Shown: positions 38,682 through 50,444, counted from the first letter of the stretch. The stretch is DNA of 64,000 nt from Moritella sp. 24 (GCF_018219155.1 NZ_CP056123.1:4287505-4351504), one strand, 5' to 3'. Notes: generated by a model not told the origin, from the sequence alone. Numbers and translations are program-made.

Positions 38682-39275
38682 ATGGCAAAATCTAGCACAA
38701 AACAACAAAATCAACGTCCTTCTGGGCACATTAGGATCATCAGTGGCCAATGGCGCGGTCGAAAACTCCCTGTTAAAGATGTTATTGGTCTACGTCCAAC
38801 GACAGACCGCGTGAAAGAAACCGTATTTAACTGGTTATCTCCTTATGTACGTGGCAGCCATTGTCTCGACCTATTTGCTGGTAGTGGCGGATTAATCTTT
38901 GAAGCATTATCACGTTATGCAGATAGCGGATTATTGTTTGAGAAAGACGCAGGTGCAGCAGCTCAACTTCAGCAAAACATTAATTTGTTAAAAGCGGATA
39001 ATGCGCAGTTAGTGCGTGGAGATACGCTACAGTTATTAACTAAAGTACCAACTCAACGCTATGATATGGTATTTATCGATCCGCCTTTCCGTCAAAATTT
39101 ACTGGAAGAGTGTTGTGCTAAACTCGAAGAAAACAATTGGTTAAATGACGATGCGGTTATTTATATCGAGCGTGAGAAAGAGTTAAATCAAGTTAAGCTA
39201 CCTGCTAACTGGACTATCTTAAAAGAAAAGCAAGCTGGTCAAGTGTGTTTTGAATTATATCAACGCCAGCAATAA
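38682..39275 (+). CDS. rsmD: 16S rRNA m2G966 methyltransferase
   Basis: A 197-residue SAM-dependent methyltransferase. The motifs HIRIISGQWRGRKLPV near residue 17, LRPTTDRVKETVFNWL near residue 40, LDLFAGSGGLIFEALSR near residue 62 and catalytic DPPF near residue 128 mark RsmD, which modifies G966 of 16S rRNA. The ATG at 38682 is preferred over one at 38637, which would add a hydrophobic stretch not seen in the family. It is paired back to back with ftsY as in E. coli. Confidence 0.94.
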   Translation: MAKSSTKQQNQRPSGHIRIISGQWRGRKLPVKDVIGLRPTTDRVKETVFNWLSPYVRGSHCLDLFAGSGGLIFEALSRYADSGLLFEKDAGAAAQLQQNINLLKADNAQLVRGDTLQLLTKVPTQRYDMVFIDPPFRQNLLEECCAKLEENNWLNDDAVIYIEREKELNQVKLPANWTILKEKQAGQVCFELYQRQQ

Positions 39276-39315
39276 GATTAATAATACTGCCGTGATAATA
39301 AAAAGTAGACGTCGA

Positions 39316-40233
39316 TTAACTTCCGCTTAGATTGCGGTACTGACGTGGTGAAATACCTACCAACTTTTTAAAATAACGTCCCATGTGGCTTTGGTTCGCA
39401 AAGCCACATTGTAATGCAATATCTACCATACTGGCTTGCCCTTTAGCTAGACATAACTTCACTTGCTCAATTCGGACTGCCAATAAATACGCTTGTGGTG
39501 TTTGCGCCATACTCTGTTTGAACATTCGACAAAAATGATATTCACTCAGCTGTGCGAGGTCGGCTAACTCAGCAAGATAAACCTGACGATGAAAATTAGC
39601 CTGCATATAATCACATACCAGTACTGCCACTTTAGGAGATAATCCACCTTTGATTGGGGTTATGAATTTAGTAACGCCCATATTCTGTAGCATTGAAACT
39701 AAGATAGTATTCGTCACTTGTTCCATAGCAAGATGATCAGCGCCGCTGCACCAATCACTCGTAGCCATGCAATGACGGAATAATGCTTCGGTAGCCGCAT
39801 CATTGGTAAAGGTTAGTTCGGGCAGTTGTAACATACGCGGGTCAATATCAAAGACTTTCAATGCTAGCTGTTTAAGATAGTCATCATTGAAATACAAATG
39901 CATGAATTGTTGCGTTTGCCCAAGCTGCCAATGACTCTCAGAATCTTTTGGCATTAAACAAAACTTACCTGGTGCACCAAACCCCGAGTCTACATCTGTG
40001 CGGTGAGTTTCATAACCGCCAGACATGTACAAACTCAAGGTATGCTGTTTGTCATTCACATAATATAAACGGTCATGTTCGTTCTGATAGTGTGCCCACG
40101 ACAATGCATCCGTTAATGACGTTTGTCGTAAACAGATCTTACTGGTTGATTGTTCAAAGCTAATTTCACTCGGCTCAACTTGAGATGAAGCGACGTCTAG
40201 CATTGAATTCATAGTCGGTTTTATTAACGGCAT
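39316..40233 (-). CDS. AraC family transcriptional regulator
   Basis: A 305-residue regulator. The N-terminal region (about 25-190) is a cupin-like sensor, with no close ligand motif recognised. The C-terminal region has two helix-turn-helix motifs (AELADLAQLSEYHFCRMFKQSMAQTPQAYL and SMVDIALQCGFANQSHMGRYFKK, ending GISPRQYR). It diverges from the EamA transporter gene across a 167-base gap, so control of that exporter is the likeliest role. An internal ATG at residue 8 or 11 is also a possible start. Confidence 0.88.
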   Translation of the reverse strand: MPLIKPTMNSMLDVASSQVEPSEISFEQSTSKICLRQTSLTDALSWAHYQNEHDRLYYVNDKQHTLSLYMSGGYETHRTDVDSGFGAPGKFCLMPKDSESHWQLGQTQQFMHLYFNDDYLKQLALKVFDIDPRMLQLPELTFTNDAATEALFRHCMATSDWCSGADHLAMEQVTNTILVSMLQNMGVTKFITPIKGGLSPKVAVLVCDYMQANFHRQVYLAELADLAQLSEYHFCRMFKQSMAQTPQAYLLAVRIEQVKLCLAKGQASMVDIALQCGFANQSHMGRYFKKLVGISPRQYRNLSGS

Positions 40234-40400
40234 AACAAAATACTACCATTAATAACAGATTGCTCAACCATCCCGTGATCAGGGTAATCATTAAACCGCA
40301 ATATTGTGTTAGTTTTACCGACATCGTGATATTTCCAGTACCAACATACCGGCATAATGCAGACTAATTAATTGTGGTCGTCATAAAATAGGGATCCACT

Positions 40401-41309
40401 ATGTCAGCATTACTCTACGTTTCAATGATATTTATTTGGGGCTTCTCGTGGATATCAATCAAGTGGCAACACGGTGATGTGCCAATGGAAGTGTCTATCT
40501 TTTACCGCTTCGCTATTGCAGCGGCAGTCATGTTTATTGTCGGTAAACTGTGGGGAAAATTACAAACGGTAAAACGTCAAGACCATGCTTTTTTAGCGCT
40601 TCAAGGTATCTGTTTATTTTGCTGTAACTTCTTAGCTTTTTACAGCGCCACTTTGTATATTCCTAGTGGTTTAGTGGCTGTATTCATGGCAACTGCACCA
40701 GTATTTAATGCCTTTCACAGCAAACTATTTTACCAAACCCAAACCAATGCGAATTTTTGGTTAGGTGCCCTACTTGGTCTTAGCGGTATTAGTTTATTAT
40801 TTGCAGGTGATTTACTTGAAACCAACTGGTCACAAGATACTTTATACGGTCTATTGTTCGCTCTACTTGGCACTTGGTGCTTCTCAATTGGTAACATGCT
40901 GAGCATACGTAATACCAAAAATAATGTGCAGCCATTTACAGCCACCAGCTATGCTATGGTTTATGGTTGTATCGCTTTGTTATTGATTATCTTAGTCCGC
41001 GGTATTTCGTTCGAATTAACCATGACAACGCAATATATTGGCAGTTTATTGTATTTAGCCATCCCAGCATCTGTACTTGGTTTTACTTTTTATCTTATCT
41101 TGGTAGACCGTTTAGGCGCCAGTAATGCCGCTTATATTTTAGTTATTACCCCGGTTGTCGCTTTGAGTGTTTCAGCTGTATTTGAAGATTATCATTGGAC
41201 GCTGTATTCAACGCTGGGACTGGTATTGGTGATATTAGGTAATGTATTAACCCAACGTAAAAATCCCTTGCTTGTACGCACTAAAATGCAGTCATTACAG
41301 CCGCATTAA
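40401..41309 (+). CDS. EamA/DMT family transporter
   Basis: A 302-residue inner-membrane protein with about ten hydrophobic segments in two EamA repeats (FIWGFSWISIKW near the start and PASVLGFTFYLILVDRLGASNAAYI near residue 215). Members of the drug/metabolite transporter superfamily export amino acids or other small metabolites; the substrate here cannot be read from sequence. The divergent AraC-type gene is a probable regulator. A perfect terminator follows. Confidence 0.88.
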   Translation: MSALLYVSMIFIWGFSWISIKWQHGDVPMEVSIFYRFAIAAAVMFIVGKLWGKLQTVKRQDHAFLALQGICLFCCNFLAFYSATLYIPSGLVAVFMATAPVFNAFHSKLFYQTQTNANFWLGALLGLSGISLLFAGDLLETNWSQDTLYGLLFALLGTWCFSIGNMLSIRNTKNNVQPFTATSYAMVYGCIALLLIILVRGISFELTMTTQYIGSLLYLAIPASVLGFTFYLILVDRLGASNAAYILVITPVVALSVSAVFEDYHWTLYSTLGLVLVILGNVLTQRKNPLLVRTKMQSLQPH

Positions 41310-41346
41310 TAATTAAAGGTAAATGTTATTATTAATAGTGAGTTAT

Positions 41347-41386
41347 AAAAATGCCCGTATAGTTAATTAACTATACGGGCATTTTT
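41347..41386. terminator. Bidirectional terminator between EamA gene and metH
   Basis: A perfect 40-base palindrome with arms 41347-41366 and 41367-41386, core TGCCCGTATAG, flanked by A and T runs. Confidence 0.94.
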
Positions 41387-41404
41387 TATACTCAATACAT
41401 CACG

Positions 41405-44400
41405 TTAATCAGGCGCATAACCTAAGTTAGGCCCTAGCCAACGTTCGGCTTCTTCAAGCGTCATGTTTTTACGTTCAGCATAATCTTTCACTTGGTCTTC
41501 TTGAATAGACGCAACCGCAAAATAACGAGACTCAGGATGGGAGAATATCCAACCTGATACCGCGGCACCAGGCCACATTGCATAAGATGACGTTAGTTTC
41601 ATACCAATACTTTCTGGGTCTAATAATTCCCAAATAGTGCCTTTCTCGGTATGTTCAGGACAAGCAGCATAACCCGGAGCCGGACGAATACCTTGGTATT
41701 TTTCACGGATCAGATCATCGTTATTCCATTCTTCTGTCGGTGTAAAACCCCACTCTTCTTTACGCACTAATTCATGCAGACGCTCAGCCATTGCTTCCGC
41801 TAAACGGTCACATACAGATTGCACAAGAATAGCGTTGTAATCGTCCTCAATACCTTTGAAATAATTCGCGACATCATCTTCACCGATACCACCAGTTACT
41901 GCAAATGCACCAACGTAATCGAATTTACCTGACTCTTTAGGCGCCACGAAATCAGCTAAACAATTATTATATTGTCCTGGCTTTTTCTTGGTTTGCTGAC
42001 GTAAATGTTCAAGCTTAGTGAGTACCTGTGTGCGCGTTTCATCGGTATACACTTCGATAGTATCGTCATTCACTGTATTAGCAGGGAATAAACCGATAAC
42101 ACCATTTGCTGATATTTGATAATCATCAGGTACACCGTCAAGTCCAGCGCCGCCCTCTTCTAAACGGTCAAGCATGTCATTAGCATCATTGAATAAACGC
42201 GTTGCTTCCACGCCAACAACATCATCGGTCAGAATACGAGGGTATTTACCCGCTAATGTCCATGTCATGAAGAAAGGCGTCCAATCGATATACTTACGCA
42301 GTTCTTTAATCGAATAACTAATGTATTTCTGCACACCGAGTGTCTTTGGTACTGGCGGAGTGTAATTAACCCAGTCAATTGGCGCTTTATTTGCGCGGGC
42401 TTGCTCTAAGGTTACTGGCGCACTACGCGGACGCTTACGCGCATGTTGTTCACGCGCGGTTTCGTATTCTTTCGCCATTCTAGCCGTCAATTCAGGCTTC
42501 TTGGTTTCAGATAATAACGCTGATACCACACCAACCGCACGAGATGCATTCGATACATAGATGACAGGTTCGTCATAGTTTTGCTCAATCTTAACCGCAG
42601 TATGGGCTTTTGATGTTGTTGCACCGCCAATCAGGATTGGTAATTTAAAACCTTTACGTTGGCATTCTTTTGCTACGTGAACCATTTCATCCAATGAGGG
42701 GGTGATCAGTCCTGATAAACCAATAATGTCACAGTTTTCTGCAACGGCGGTTTTCAGAATATCGTCACAAGATACCATTACGCCCATATCAACGATTTCA
42801 TAGTTATTACACTGTAAAACTACGCCAACGATATTTTTGCCAATATCATGTACGTCACCTTTTACGGTCGCTAATAATACTTTACCGTTTGAAGAGCCTT
42901 TCTGTTTTGACGCTTCAATATAAGGATTTAAATAAGCCACTGCGCGTTTCATTACGCGGGCAGATTTAACCACTTGCGGTAAGAACATTTTACCTGCACC
43001 AAATAAATCACCAACCGCATTCATACCATCCATTAACGGACCTTCGATTACTTCAATCGGTAGTGTTGCTTGTTGACGTGCTTCTTCAGTATCTTCATCA
43101 ATAAATTCAGTGATACCTTTAATTAATGCGTGCTCTAAACGTTTATTAACATCAAAACCACGCCATTCCTGTGTTTCAGCTTCCACTTCAACACCGGAGT
43201 CACGGTACTTATCGGCAATATCAAGTAACGCTTCAGTGGCATTATCATTACGATTAAGGATCACATCTTCAACCGCATCGAGCAGTTCTTTTGGCAGATC
43301 ATCATAAATAGCCAGCTGCCCTGCATTTACAATACCCATATCCATGCCTTCACGGATACAGTAATACAAGAACACAGCATGGATAGCTTCACGTAGCGGA
43401 TTGTTACCACGGAATGAGAAGGACACGTTAGACACACCACCCGAGATCATCGCATGCGGCAGTTCGCGTTTAATGTCTTTTACCGCTTCGATGAAATCAA
43501 CCGCATAATTATTATGCTCATCAATACCCGTTGCTACAGCAAAGATATTTGGATCAAAGATAATGTCTTCTGGTGGGTAATTTAACTCACGAACCAAAAT
43601 GTCATAAGAACGCTTACAAATCTCAAATTTACGTTCTTGAGTATCCGCCTGACCATCTTCATCAAACGCCATCACAATCATCGCAGCGCCATAACGGCGG
43701 ATTAATGTTGCTTGGCGGCGGAAGTTATCTTCACCCTCTTTCAATGAAATAGAGTTAACAATCGCTTTACCCTGAACGCATTTCAGACCCGCTTCAAGGA
43801 TTTCCCATTTCGATGAATCCACCATGATTGGCACTTTCGAAATTTCTGGTTCTGAAGCAACTAGGTTTAAGAAGCGTTGCATACAATGCAGCGAATCAAG
43901 CATACCTTCATCCATATTAATATCGATGATCTGTGCGCCAGCTTCGACTTGCTGCTGGGCAACATGTAATGCTTCGTCGTAATTCTCTTCTTTAATCAGA
44001 CGTTTGAAACGTGCTGAACCAGTTACATTGGTACGTTCACCGACGTTAATAAACAGGCTGTCTTTAGTAATCGTTAATGGCTCTAAACCACTAAGACGAC
44101 AAGCAACTTCGATTTCAGGTAATTGACGGGGCTTAACACCTTCAACGGCATCGGCCATCGCTTGGATGTGCTCAGGCGTGGTACCACAACAACCACCGAC
44201 CATATTTAAGAAACCAGCTTCCGCCCATTCTTTAATATGCATAGCCATGTCTTCAGGGCTTAAGTCATACTCACCAAACGCATTTGGTAAACCGGCATTG
44301 GGATGCGCGGTAACATAGCTTTCAGAGATACGTGATAGTTCATCGACATATTGGCGTAATTCATCCGGCCCTAATGCACAGTTAAGACCAAAAGTGATCG

Positions 44401-45124
44401 GTTCTGCATGGCGTAATGAATTATAAAAAGCTTCTGTTGTTTGCCCTGTTAATGTACGACCCGAGGCATCAGTGATTGTACCTGAGATCATGATAGGTAA
44501 TTCATAACCCAGTTCTTCGTATACAGTCTTAACCGCAAATACAGCTGCTTTCGCATTCAAGGTATCAAAGATAGTTTCGATCAGAATAATATCTGAGCCA
44601 CCTTCGATTAAGGCCTTGGTTGATTCAATATAGGCTTCAACCATGAGATCAAATGAGGTATTACGAAAAGCGGGATCATTTACATCAGGAGAAATTGAAC
44701 ACGTACGGTTTGTCGGTCCTAATACACCAGCAACAAATCGGGGACGGTCTGGATTTTCTGCGGTTTTTTCATCAGCAACTTGACGGGCGATACGTGCAGC
44801 TTCGCGGTTAATCTCTGCCGATAATGATTCCATATCATAATCAGCCATCGCGATAGTTGTCGCATTGAAGGTATTGGTTTCAAGAATATCTGCGCCAGCA
44901 TCGAGGTACTCTTTATGAATATCAGCAATTAGCTGTGGCTTACTTAATACCAATAAATCATTGTTACCTTTGACGTCGCAATGCCAGTCAGCAAAGCGTT
45001 CACCACGGTAATCAGCTTCTTCTAATTTATAGTCTTGGATCATCGTACCCATGCCGCCATCGATAAGCATGATACGCTGTTTTAATTGCTGTTCTAGTTG
45101 CTGTTTATTTTTTATAGTAGCCAC
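41405..45124 (-). CDS. metH: Cobalamin-dependent methionine synthase
   Basis: A 1239-residue modular enzyme that transfers a methyl group from methyltetrahydrofolate to homocysteine through cobalamin. In order: homocysteine domain with [10 protein letters not shown] zinc ligands near residue 311, pterin domain (about 355-620), cobalamin cap and binding domain with [10 protein letters not shown] near residue 765 whose His coordinates cobalt, and the C-terminal SAM-binding reactivation domain with [12 protein letters not shown] near residue 1145. Length matches E. coli MetH. It lies 78 bases downstream of metA, with a possible MetJ box between. Confidence 0.97.
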   Translation of the reverse strand: MATIKNKQQLEQQLKQRIMLIDGGMGTMIQDYKLEEADYRGERFADWHCDVKGNNDLLVLSKPQLIADIHKEYLDAGADILETNTFNATTIAMADYDMESLSAEINREAARIARQVADEKTAENPDRPRFVAGVLGPTNRTCSISPDVNDPAFRNTSFDLMVEAYIESTKALIEGGSDIILIETIFDTLNAKAAVFAVKTVYEELGYELPIMISGTITDASGRTLTGQTTEAFYNSLRHAEPITFGLNCALGPDELRQYVDELSRISESYVTAHPNAGLPNAFGEYDLSPEDMAMHIKEWAEAGFLNMVGGCCGTTPEHIQAMADAVEGVKPRQLPEIEVACRLSGLEPLTITKDSLFINVGERTNVTGSARFKRLIKEENYDEALHVAQQQVEAGAQIIDINMDEGMLDSLHCMQRFLNLVASEPEISKVPIMVDSSKWEILEAGLKCVQGKAIVNSISLKEGEDNFRRQATLIRRYGAAMIVMAFDEDGQADTQERKFEICKRSYDILVRELNYPPEDIIFDPNIFAVATGIDEHNNYAVDFIEAVKDIKRELPHAMISGGVSNVSFSFRGNNPLREAIHAVFLYYCIREGMDMGIVNAGQLAIYDDLPKELLDAVEDVILNRNDNATEALLDIADKYRDSGVEVEAETQEWRGFDVNKRLEHALIKGITEFIDEDTEEARQQATLPIEVIEGPLMDGMNAVGDLFGAGKMFLPQVVKSARVMKRAVAYLNPYIEASKQKGSSNGKVLLATVKGDVHDIGKNIVGVVLQCNNYEIVDMGVMVSCDDILKTAVAENCDIIGLSGLITPSLDEMVHVAKECQRKGFKLPILIGGATTSKAHTAVKIEQNYDEPVIYVSNASRAVGVVSALLSETKKPELTARMAKEYETAREQHARKRPRSAPVTLEQARANKAPIDWVNYTPPVPKTLGVQKYISYSIKELRKYIDWTPFFMTWTLAGKYPRILTDDVVGVEATRLFNDANDMLDRLEEGGAGLDGVPDDYQISANGVIGLFPANTVNDDTIEVYTDETRTQVLTKLEHLRQQTKKKPGQYNNCLADFVAPKESGKFDYVGAFAVTGGIGEDDVANYFKGIEDDYNAILVQSVCDRLAEAMAERLHELVRKEEWGFTPTEEWNNDDLIREKYQGIRPAPGYAACPEHTEKGTIWELLDPESIGMKLTSSYAMWPGAAVSGWIFSHPESRYFAVASIQEDQVKDYAERKNMTLEEAERWLGPNLGYAPD

Positions 45125-45177
45125 AAGATCCCTCGTTTAATGTACTGCAGACCCAATCCTGAGTCTTATTATTTGAT

Positions 45178-45193
45178 ACTAATCTAGACGTAT
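45178..45193 (-). promoter_or_regulatory. Possible MetJ operator upstream of metH
   Basis: On the minus strand ATACGTCT matches 7 of 8 bases of the met box AGACGTCT and is followed in register by AGATTAGT (4 of 8). The same stretch forms a 7-bp dyad TAGACGT/ACGTCTA at 45185-45205. MetJ needs tandem boxes, so this is a weak call. Confidence 0.35.
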
Positions 45194-45202
45194 CAGTAAC
45201 GT

Positions 45203-46114
45203 CTATAGATCGTTTAAGTCATATGGCGTTTCTTGATAAACGTAATAGTTTAACCAGTTGCTATAGAGCAGATTACCATGACTACGCCAAGTAACACGAG
45301 GTGCATTTTCGGCATCGTTGTTTTTATAATAATTAACGGGTACATCTGCTTCTACACCATCAGCAAGATCACGCATATATTCTTGGTGTAAAGTGCCAGC
45401 ACTGTATTCAGGATGTCCTGTTACAAATACCTGACGGAAATCTTTTGATGCCGCTAAATACACACCTGTTTCATCATTGGCAGCTAAAATATTTAAATCT
45501 GTGTCTTTAAACATATCAGCGGAAAAATTAGCGTAGCGTGACATCGGCACTGAAAATTCATCATCAAAGCCACGCACTAACGGATTATGGCGATGGAATG
45601 TTTGCTGTGGATAGACACCAGAAAATTTCTTATCGTGGATTTTTTTATCAATACCATGCAGAACTTTCAATGCAGCTTGCGCAGCCCAGCATAGGAATAA
45701 GGTCGAAACGACATGAGTTTTAGACCAGTTGATGATTTCTTCAATTTGTGGCCAATACACCACTTCATCATGATCAACTAAGCCCAACGGTGCACCCGTT
45801 ATAATTAAGCCATCATAATTGTTATGACGAATGCGTTCAAAATCATGATAGAACTCATCAATGTGTTCTTGAGGGGTATTTTTAGAGGCTCGGTAATCAA
45901 TACGTAATAGCTCTACATTCACTTGCAGTGGCGTATTCGATAATAACCGTAAAATCTGATTTTCAGTCTCAATTTTCTTCGGCATAAGGTTAAGAATAAC
46001 GACCTGAAGCGGTCTGATTTCTTGCTTGGTTGCACGTGAGTCTAACATCACAAAAATATTTTCATTACCTAATATTTCTGCAGCCGGTAACCCGTCTTTA
46101 ATTCTAATCGGCAT
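45203..46114 (-). CDS. metA: Homoserine O-succinyltransferase (MetA)
   Basis: A 303-residue enzyme that acylates homoserine, the first step of methionine synthesis. It begins [15 protein letters not shown], and [13 protein letters not shown] lies near residue 50; the active-site cysteine is in LFLCWAAQA near residue 140. The start at 46114 is preferred over an ATG eight codons earlier because relatives begin at MPIR and AAGG lies nine bases upstream. Whether it uses succinyl- or acetyl-CoA cannot be settled from family membership alone. It is followed by metH. Confidence 0.95.
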   Translation of the reverse strand: MPIRIKDGLPAAEILGNENIFVMLDSRATKQEIRPLQVVILNLMPKKIETENQILRLLSNTPLQVNVELLRIDYRASKNTPQEHIDEFYHDFERIRHNNYDGLIITGAPLGLVDHDEVVYWPQIEEIINWSKTHVVSTLFLCWAAQAALKVLHGIDKKIHDKKFSGVYPQQTFHRHNPLVRGFDDEFSVPMSRYANFSADMFKDTDLNILAANDETGVYLAASKDFRQVFVTGHPEYSAGTLHQEYMRDLADGVEADVPVNYYKNNDAENAPRVTWRSHGNLLYSNWLNYYVYQETPYDLNDL

Positions 46115-46139
46115 TATTCCCATCCTTAAGTAATACATT

Positions 46140-46155
46140 AGCCATCCAGAAGTCT
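46140..46155 (-). promoter_or_regulatory. Possible MetJ operator upstream of metA
   Basis: On the minus strand AGACTTCT matches 7 of 8 bases of the met box and is followed in register by GGATGGCT (5 of 8). It lies 25-40 bases before the metA start. It supports MetJ control when taken with the similar site before metH. Confidence 0.4.
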
Positions 46156-46390
46156 ACCCTATTTATATATCCTTTGTAAGTGTTACAACGGATTTAATCC
46201 CTTATAACAAGGTGCACATTCCGAGTATAAATAAAATCCTGACCTCAAATTCAGTTTTAGTTGTTCACCCCTTCCTATTCAGTTGACCATAATAATGTTT
46301 ATGATAGGATCGCCTGCTTGCAAGGATCGCGACCTATTTTCAATGGATTGATACCCAGTTACCAACTCTTAATTTAAAGGTTTGCAAACA

Positions 46391-47008
46391 ATGCTCACTT
46401 ACATCTATTTAATTGCCATTACTGCCGAAGCTATGTCTGGCGCATTAATGGCTGGCCGTCGTAATATGGATATCTTCGGTGTGGCGGTTATCGCATTTGT
46501 TACCGCACTTGGTGGTGGTACTGTACGTGATCTATTATTGGGGAATTTTCCGATATCTTGGACACAGCATCCACACTATGTCTACATTACAATATGTGCA
46601 GGTTTGTTTACTATTTTAATTGCTAAACACATGAATCATTTACGCCGTTTGTTCTTGGTATTGGATGCGCTTGGTCTGATTGCATTTACGATTATTGGCT
46701 GTAACGTGGCAATGAAACTGGGGTACCACCCAACCGTGATAATTATGGCTGGGATGATCACGGGTATTTGTGGCGGTGTATTACGTGACCTACTTTGCAA
46801 CCGAACACCAGTGGTATTCAGTAAAGAAATCTACGCGGGTATCTCGTTATTAGTTGCGGTACTTTACTTGAGCTTAGAAACGCTAGGTATTGACCACAAT
46901 ATCAATCTTATTGTGGCCTTCTGTGTCGGTGTTACATTGCGTTTATGCGCTATTTATTGGAAATGGTCTTTACCTACCTTTAGCTACACATCGGAAGAAT
47001 GGGACTAA
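46391..47008 (+). CDS. TRIC-type channel / YicG (UPF0126) membrane protein
   Basis: A 205-residue inner-membrane protein with about seven hydrophobic segments in two repeats. Each repeat has the family motif: EAMSGALMAGRR with ALGGGTVRDLLLG near residue 40, and ITGICGGVLRDLLCNRTPVVF near residue 125. Bacterial TRIC homologues form trimeric cation channels; some YicG proteins are linked to glycine use. An ATG at 46391 behind AAAGG is chosen over a TTG three codons earlier. The 276-base gap before it holds a bulged hairpin near 46304-46336. Confidence 0.85.
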   Translation: MLTYIYLIAITAEAMSGALMAGRRNMDIFGVAVIAFVTALGGGTVRDLLLGNFPISWTQHPHYVYITICAGLFTILIAKHMNHLRRLFLVLDALGLIAFTIIGCNVAMKLGYHPTVIIMAGMITGICGGVLRDLLCNRTPVVFSKEIYAGISLLVAVLYLSLETLGIDHNINLIVAFCVGVTLRLCAIYWKWSLPTFSYTSEEWD

Positions 47009-47044
47009 ACAGAACTATCCGGAACTATCGCGAAATAAATAGCA

Positions 47045-47416
47045 CTAGCGCTGACTAAAAAAGCGTAACCAGGCTTGGAGTAAGACTTCAAAATCTTCCA
47101 AGCCGCAAACTGCTACTGTTTCCGCATCATAAAAATGCATGTCATCTTCTAACTCTTCCCCAAAATCAATGAGCTCTGAGTTCGCACAAACACACGCATC
47201 TTCCTGCGTTAGAGTTAATGTCATTTCATCACCAATTAAACGATATTCTTGTTTTTGGCGCGATTTTAATAAGTCGAGCTCAGCTTGGATCAGTGCAATA
47301 GTCGCTTTATCCGTGCCCAAAGTGCCTTGAAACCAATTACCTAACGCCATCTGTTCCATTGATATGATTACTCGGTAGGTATCTGTAAGGGTATCTTTTC
47401 GAAATTCAAAATCCAC
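47045..47416 (-). CDS. yacL: YacL family (UPF0231) protein
   Basis: A 123-residue acidic cytoplasmic protein that begins MDFEFRKDTLTDTYRVIISMEQMALGNWF and ends LLQAWLRFF, close to the E. coli YacL pattern. Its function is unknown. It lies downstream of acnB on the same strand, the same neighbour order as in E. coli (acnB-yacL), although a terminator separates them here. It converges with the TRIC-type gene 36 bases away. Confidence 0.85.
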   Translation of the reverse strand: MDFEFRKDTLTDTYRVIISMEQMALGNWFQGTLGTDKATIALIQAELDLLKSRQKQEYRLIGDEMTLTLTQEDACVCANSELIDFGEELEDDMHFYDAETVAVCGLEDFEVLLQAWLRFFSQR

Positions 47417-47490
47417 GGTTATGCCTGCTTATTAGTTATAGATAATAGTTTAATAGAGTTATCGAGGGGATTGTAGCAAACAATGACGGA

Positions 47491-47526
47491 AACAAAAACG
47501 GCTCCCGATTAACGCGGGAGCCGTTT
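47491..47526 (-). terminator. Intrinsic terminator of acnB
   Basis: AAACGGCTCCCG (47496-47507) and CGGGAGCCGTTT (47515-47526) form a 12-bp stem with a 7-base loop. The minus strand continues into TTTTTGTT, giving a good terminator about 60 bases after the acnB stop. Confidence 0.9.
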
Positions 47527-47588
47527 CATTATTTTTCTATTTCGAACTAACTAATTAACAATAAAGTCGTAACGATATTAGTTGTTAA

Positions 47589-50168
47589 TTAAACTGCTTC
47601 TTGAGCAATAACTTCGTTCGCTTTTTCTATGTAAGATGCGATTTTGTCGAAGTTTAAGTAACGGTATGTATCCGCCGCTGTTGCATCAATCTCAGAAGCC
47701 AGTTCCATGTACTCAGCAACGGTTGGGATCTTACCTTTAATTGCCGCAACTGCAGCAACTTCAGCAGAACTCAGGTAAACCATTGCACCAGTACCAAGAC
47801 GGTTCGGGAAGTTACGTGTTGAAGTAGAAACAACTGTCGTATTATCACCTACACGGGCTTGGTTACCCATACATAGTGAACAACCTGGCATTTCAGTACG
47901 AGCGCCAGCTTTGCCGAAGATTGAGTAATAACCTTCGTCACTTAGTTGTGCAGCGTCCATACGCGTTGGTGGTGTTACCCACATACGTGTTGGTAGTGAA
48001 CCGTTGAACTTCTCAAGTAACTTACCAGCAGCACGGAAGTGACCGATGTTAGTCATACATGAACCAACAAATACTTCGTCAATTGCAACACCAGCAACAT
48101 CAGATAACAGTTTCACATCATCTGGATCATTTGGACAAGCTAGGATAGGTTCTTTCACGTCAGCTAGATCGATCTCGATGATCTCTGCGTATTCTGCATC
48201 TGCGTCAGCTTCAAGTAGTTGTGGATCAGCAATCCAAGCTTTCATTTCAGCTACACGGCGAGCAATCGTTTTAGGATCGCCATAACCTTCAGCAATCATC
48301 CAGTTTAACATCACTATGTTAGACTCTAGATATTCAATGATTGGTGCTTCGCTAAGTTTGATTGAACAACCTGCAGCAGAACGCTCTGCAGATGCATCTG
48401 ATAATTCAAATGCTTGCTCAACTTTAAGCTCAGGTAAACCTTCAATTTCTAGTACACGACCAGAGAATGCATTGATTTTACCTTCTTTCTCAACAGTCAG
48501 TAGACCTTTCTGGATCGCATAGTAAGGGATAGCATTAACAAGGTCACGTAATGTGATACCCGGCTGTAGTTCACCTTTAAAGCGTACCAAGATAGACTCT
48601 GGCATATCAAGTGGCATAACACCTGTTGCTGCTGCAAATGCAACTAGGCCAGAACCCGCAGGGAATGAAATACCTAATGGGAAACGTGTATGTGAATCAC
48701 CACCAGTACCAACTGTATCTGGTAATAACATACGGTTTAACCATGAGTGAATTACACCATCACCCGGACGTAGAGAAACACCCGCACGGTTACGAATAAA
48801 GTCAGGTAACGTATGGTGAGTTTGTACATCAACTGGTTTTGGATAAGCCGCTGTATGACAGAAAGACTGCATAACTAAGTCAGCTGAGAAACCAAGACAC
48901 GCTAGATCTTTAAGCTCATCACGTGTCATTGGACCCGTTGTATCTTGAGAACCAACCGTTGTCATTTTTGGCTCGCAATATTGGTTAGGACGAACGCCCG
49001 TTACACCACATGCTTTACCAACCATCTTCTGTGCTAAAGAGTAACCTTTGCTCGAAGCCGCTACATCTTCAGGTAGACGGAATACAGTTGAATCTTCTAG
49101 ACCTAACGCAGTACGTGCACGCGTCGTTAAACCACGACCGATAATCAGTGGAATACGACCACCAGCACGCACTTCATCCAGAATTACATCTGTTTTAATT
49201 TTAAATTCTGTAATTGCAGCGCCAGTTTCGTTAGCTTTAACCACACCTTGGTAAGGGTAGATATCAATAACGTCACCCGTGCTTAGGTCACTTACATCAA
49301 ATTCTAACGGTAGTGCACCTGAATCTTCCATTGTATTGAAGAAGATTGGCGCGATTTTAGAACCGATACAAATACCACCGCCACGTTTGTTAGGTACGAA
49401 CGGGATATCATCACCCATACACCATAACACAGAGTTAGTCGCTGATTTACGAGATGAACCCGTACCAACAACATCACCAACGTAAGCAACTTGATGACCT
49501 TTTTCTTTGAGTTCTTCAATAGCTTGTAATGGCGTAGCAGAAACACCTTCACGCTCATTTTTAAGCATTGCAAGTGCATGCAGTGGAATATCTGGACGAG
49601 ACCATGCATCAGGTGCAGGCGATAAATCATCAGTATTCGTTTCGCCAGGTACTTTAAATACAGTTACTGTAATTTTTTCAGCAACTTCAGGTTTGCTTAA
49701 GAACCATTCCGCATCAGCCCAAGATTGCATAACTTGCTGTGCGAATTTGTTACCTTCTTTTGCTTTTTCTTCAACAGTATAGAAAGCATCAAACATTAAT
49801 AATGTGTGTGATAAAGCTTTTGCAGCGATTGGTGCAAGTGCGTCAACATCAAGTAGTTCAACCAATGTTTCGATGTTGTAACCACCTTGCATTGTGCCTA
49901 ATAATTCAGTAGCACGTTCTGCAGATAAGATCGGTGATGTCGCTTCGCCTTTAGCTACCGCAGTTAAAAAACCTGCTTTAACATAAGCAGCTTCGTCCAC
50001 ACCTGGTGGTACGCGATTAGTTAAAAGATCTAAAATAAATTCTTCTTCGCCAGCAATTGGTGCTTTTACCAATTCAACTAGACCAGCAACTTGTTCAGCA
50101 TCAAGAGGTTTAGGCACAACCCCATCAGCGGCACGTTCTTCGACATGTTTACGATAAGCTTCTAACAC
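47589..50168 (-). CDS. acnB: Aconitate hydratase B
   Basis: An 859-residue TCA-cycle enzyme that interconverts citrate and isocitrate, and likely also handles 2-methyl-cis-aconitate. The HEAT-like N-terminal domain ([16 protein letters not shown]) is typical of AcnB, not AcnA. The [4Fe-4S] ligands lie in [14 protein letters not shown] near residue 710 and [10 protein letters not shown] near residue 768. The start is a GTG at 50168 preceded by AGAGGA eight bases upstream. A small hairpin (CCACC-TTT-GGTGG at 50191-50203) lies in its leader. pdhR-aceEF-lpdA-acnB order resembles E. coli with one inserted gene. Confidence 0.97.
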   Translation of the reverse strand: MLEAYRKHVEERAADGVVPKPLDAEQVAGLVELVKAPIAGEEEFILDLLTNRVPPGVDEAAYVKAGFLTAVAKGEATSPILSAERATELLGTMQGGYNIETLVELLDVDALAPIAAKALSHTLLMFDAFYTVEEKAKEGNKFAQQVMQSWADAEWFLSKPEVAEKITVTVFKVPGETNTDDLSPAPDAWSRPDIPLHALAMLKNEREGVSATPLQAIEELKEKGHQVAYVGDVVGTGSSRKSATNSVLWCMGDDIPFVPNKRGGGICIGSKIAPIFFNTMEDSGALPLEFDVSDLSTGDVIDIYPYQGVVKANETGAAITEFKIKTDVILDEVRAGGRIPLIIGRGLTTRARTALGLEDSTVFRLPEDVAASSKGYSLAQKMVGKACGVTGVRPNQYCEPKMTTVGSQDTTGPMTRDELKDLACLGFSADLVMQSFCHTAAYPKPVDVQTHHTLPDFIRNRAGVSLRPGDGVIHSWLNRMLLPDTVGTGGDSHTRFPLGISFPAGSGLVAFAAATGVMPLDMPESILVRFKGELQPGITLRDLVNAIPYYAIQKGLLTVEKEGKINAFSGRVLEIEGLPELKVEQAFELSDASAERSAAGCSIKLSEAPIIEYLESNIVMLNWMIAEGYGDPKTIARRVAEMKAWIADPQLLEADADAEYAEIIEIDLADVKEPILACPNDPDDVKLLSDVAGVAIDEVFVGSCMTNIGHFRAAGKLLEKFNGSLPTRMWVTPPTRMDAAQLSDEGYYSIFGKAGARTEMPGCSLCMGNQARVGDNTTVVSTSTRNFPNRLGTGAMVYLSSAEVAAVAAIKGKIPTVAEYMELASEIDATAADTYRYLNFDKIASYIEKANEVIAQEAV

Positions 50169-50361
50169 GACTCATTCCTCTTAGTTTATGCCACCTTTGG
50201 TGGACATCCTTGTTATATTTAACCCTAATCTATTAATTTGTTATGTAAATTCAATAATAATTTATGTGAATTCAGCACTAAAACATTAAGGCCCCTTGCA
50301 GAGTGTTCACAAATATAACATTTTTAACTTAAAATTAAAATTAAAGCAGCAAGTGCAGCAG

Positions 50362-50410
50362 GCTTTTTACATAAATACTCAACATTCATCAAACTTATGG
50401 TGTAAAAAGC
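50362..50410. repeat. Inverted repeat between patatin gene and acnB
   Basis: Perfect 10-base arms GCTTTTTACA (50362-50371) and TGTAAAAAGC (50401-50410) with a 29-base spacer, just after the patatin stop. It could be a weak terminator or a regulatory dyad for acnB. The rest of the 276-base gap is AT-rich with no gene. Confidence 0.45.
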
Positions 50411-50444
50411 ATACCTAATTTACGTGAATAGTTATAGCTTACAT

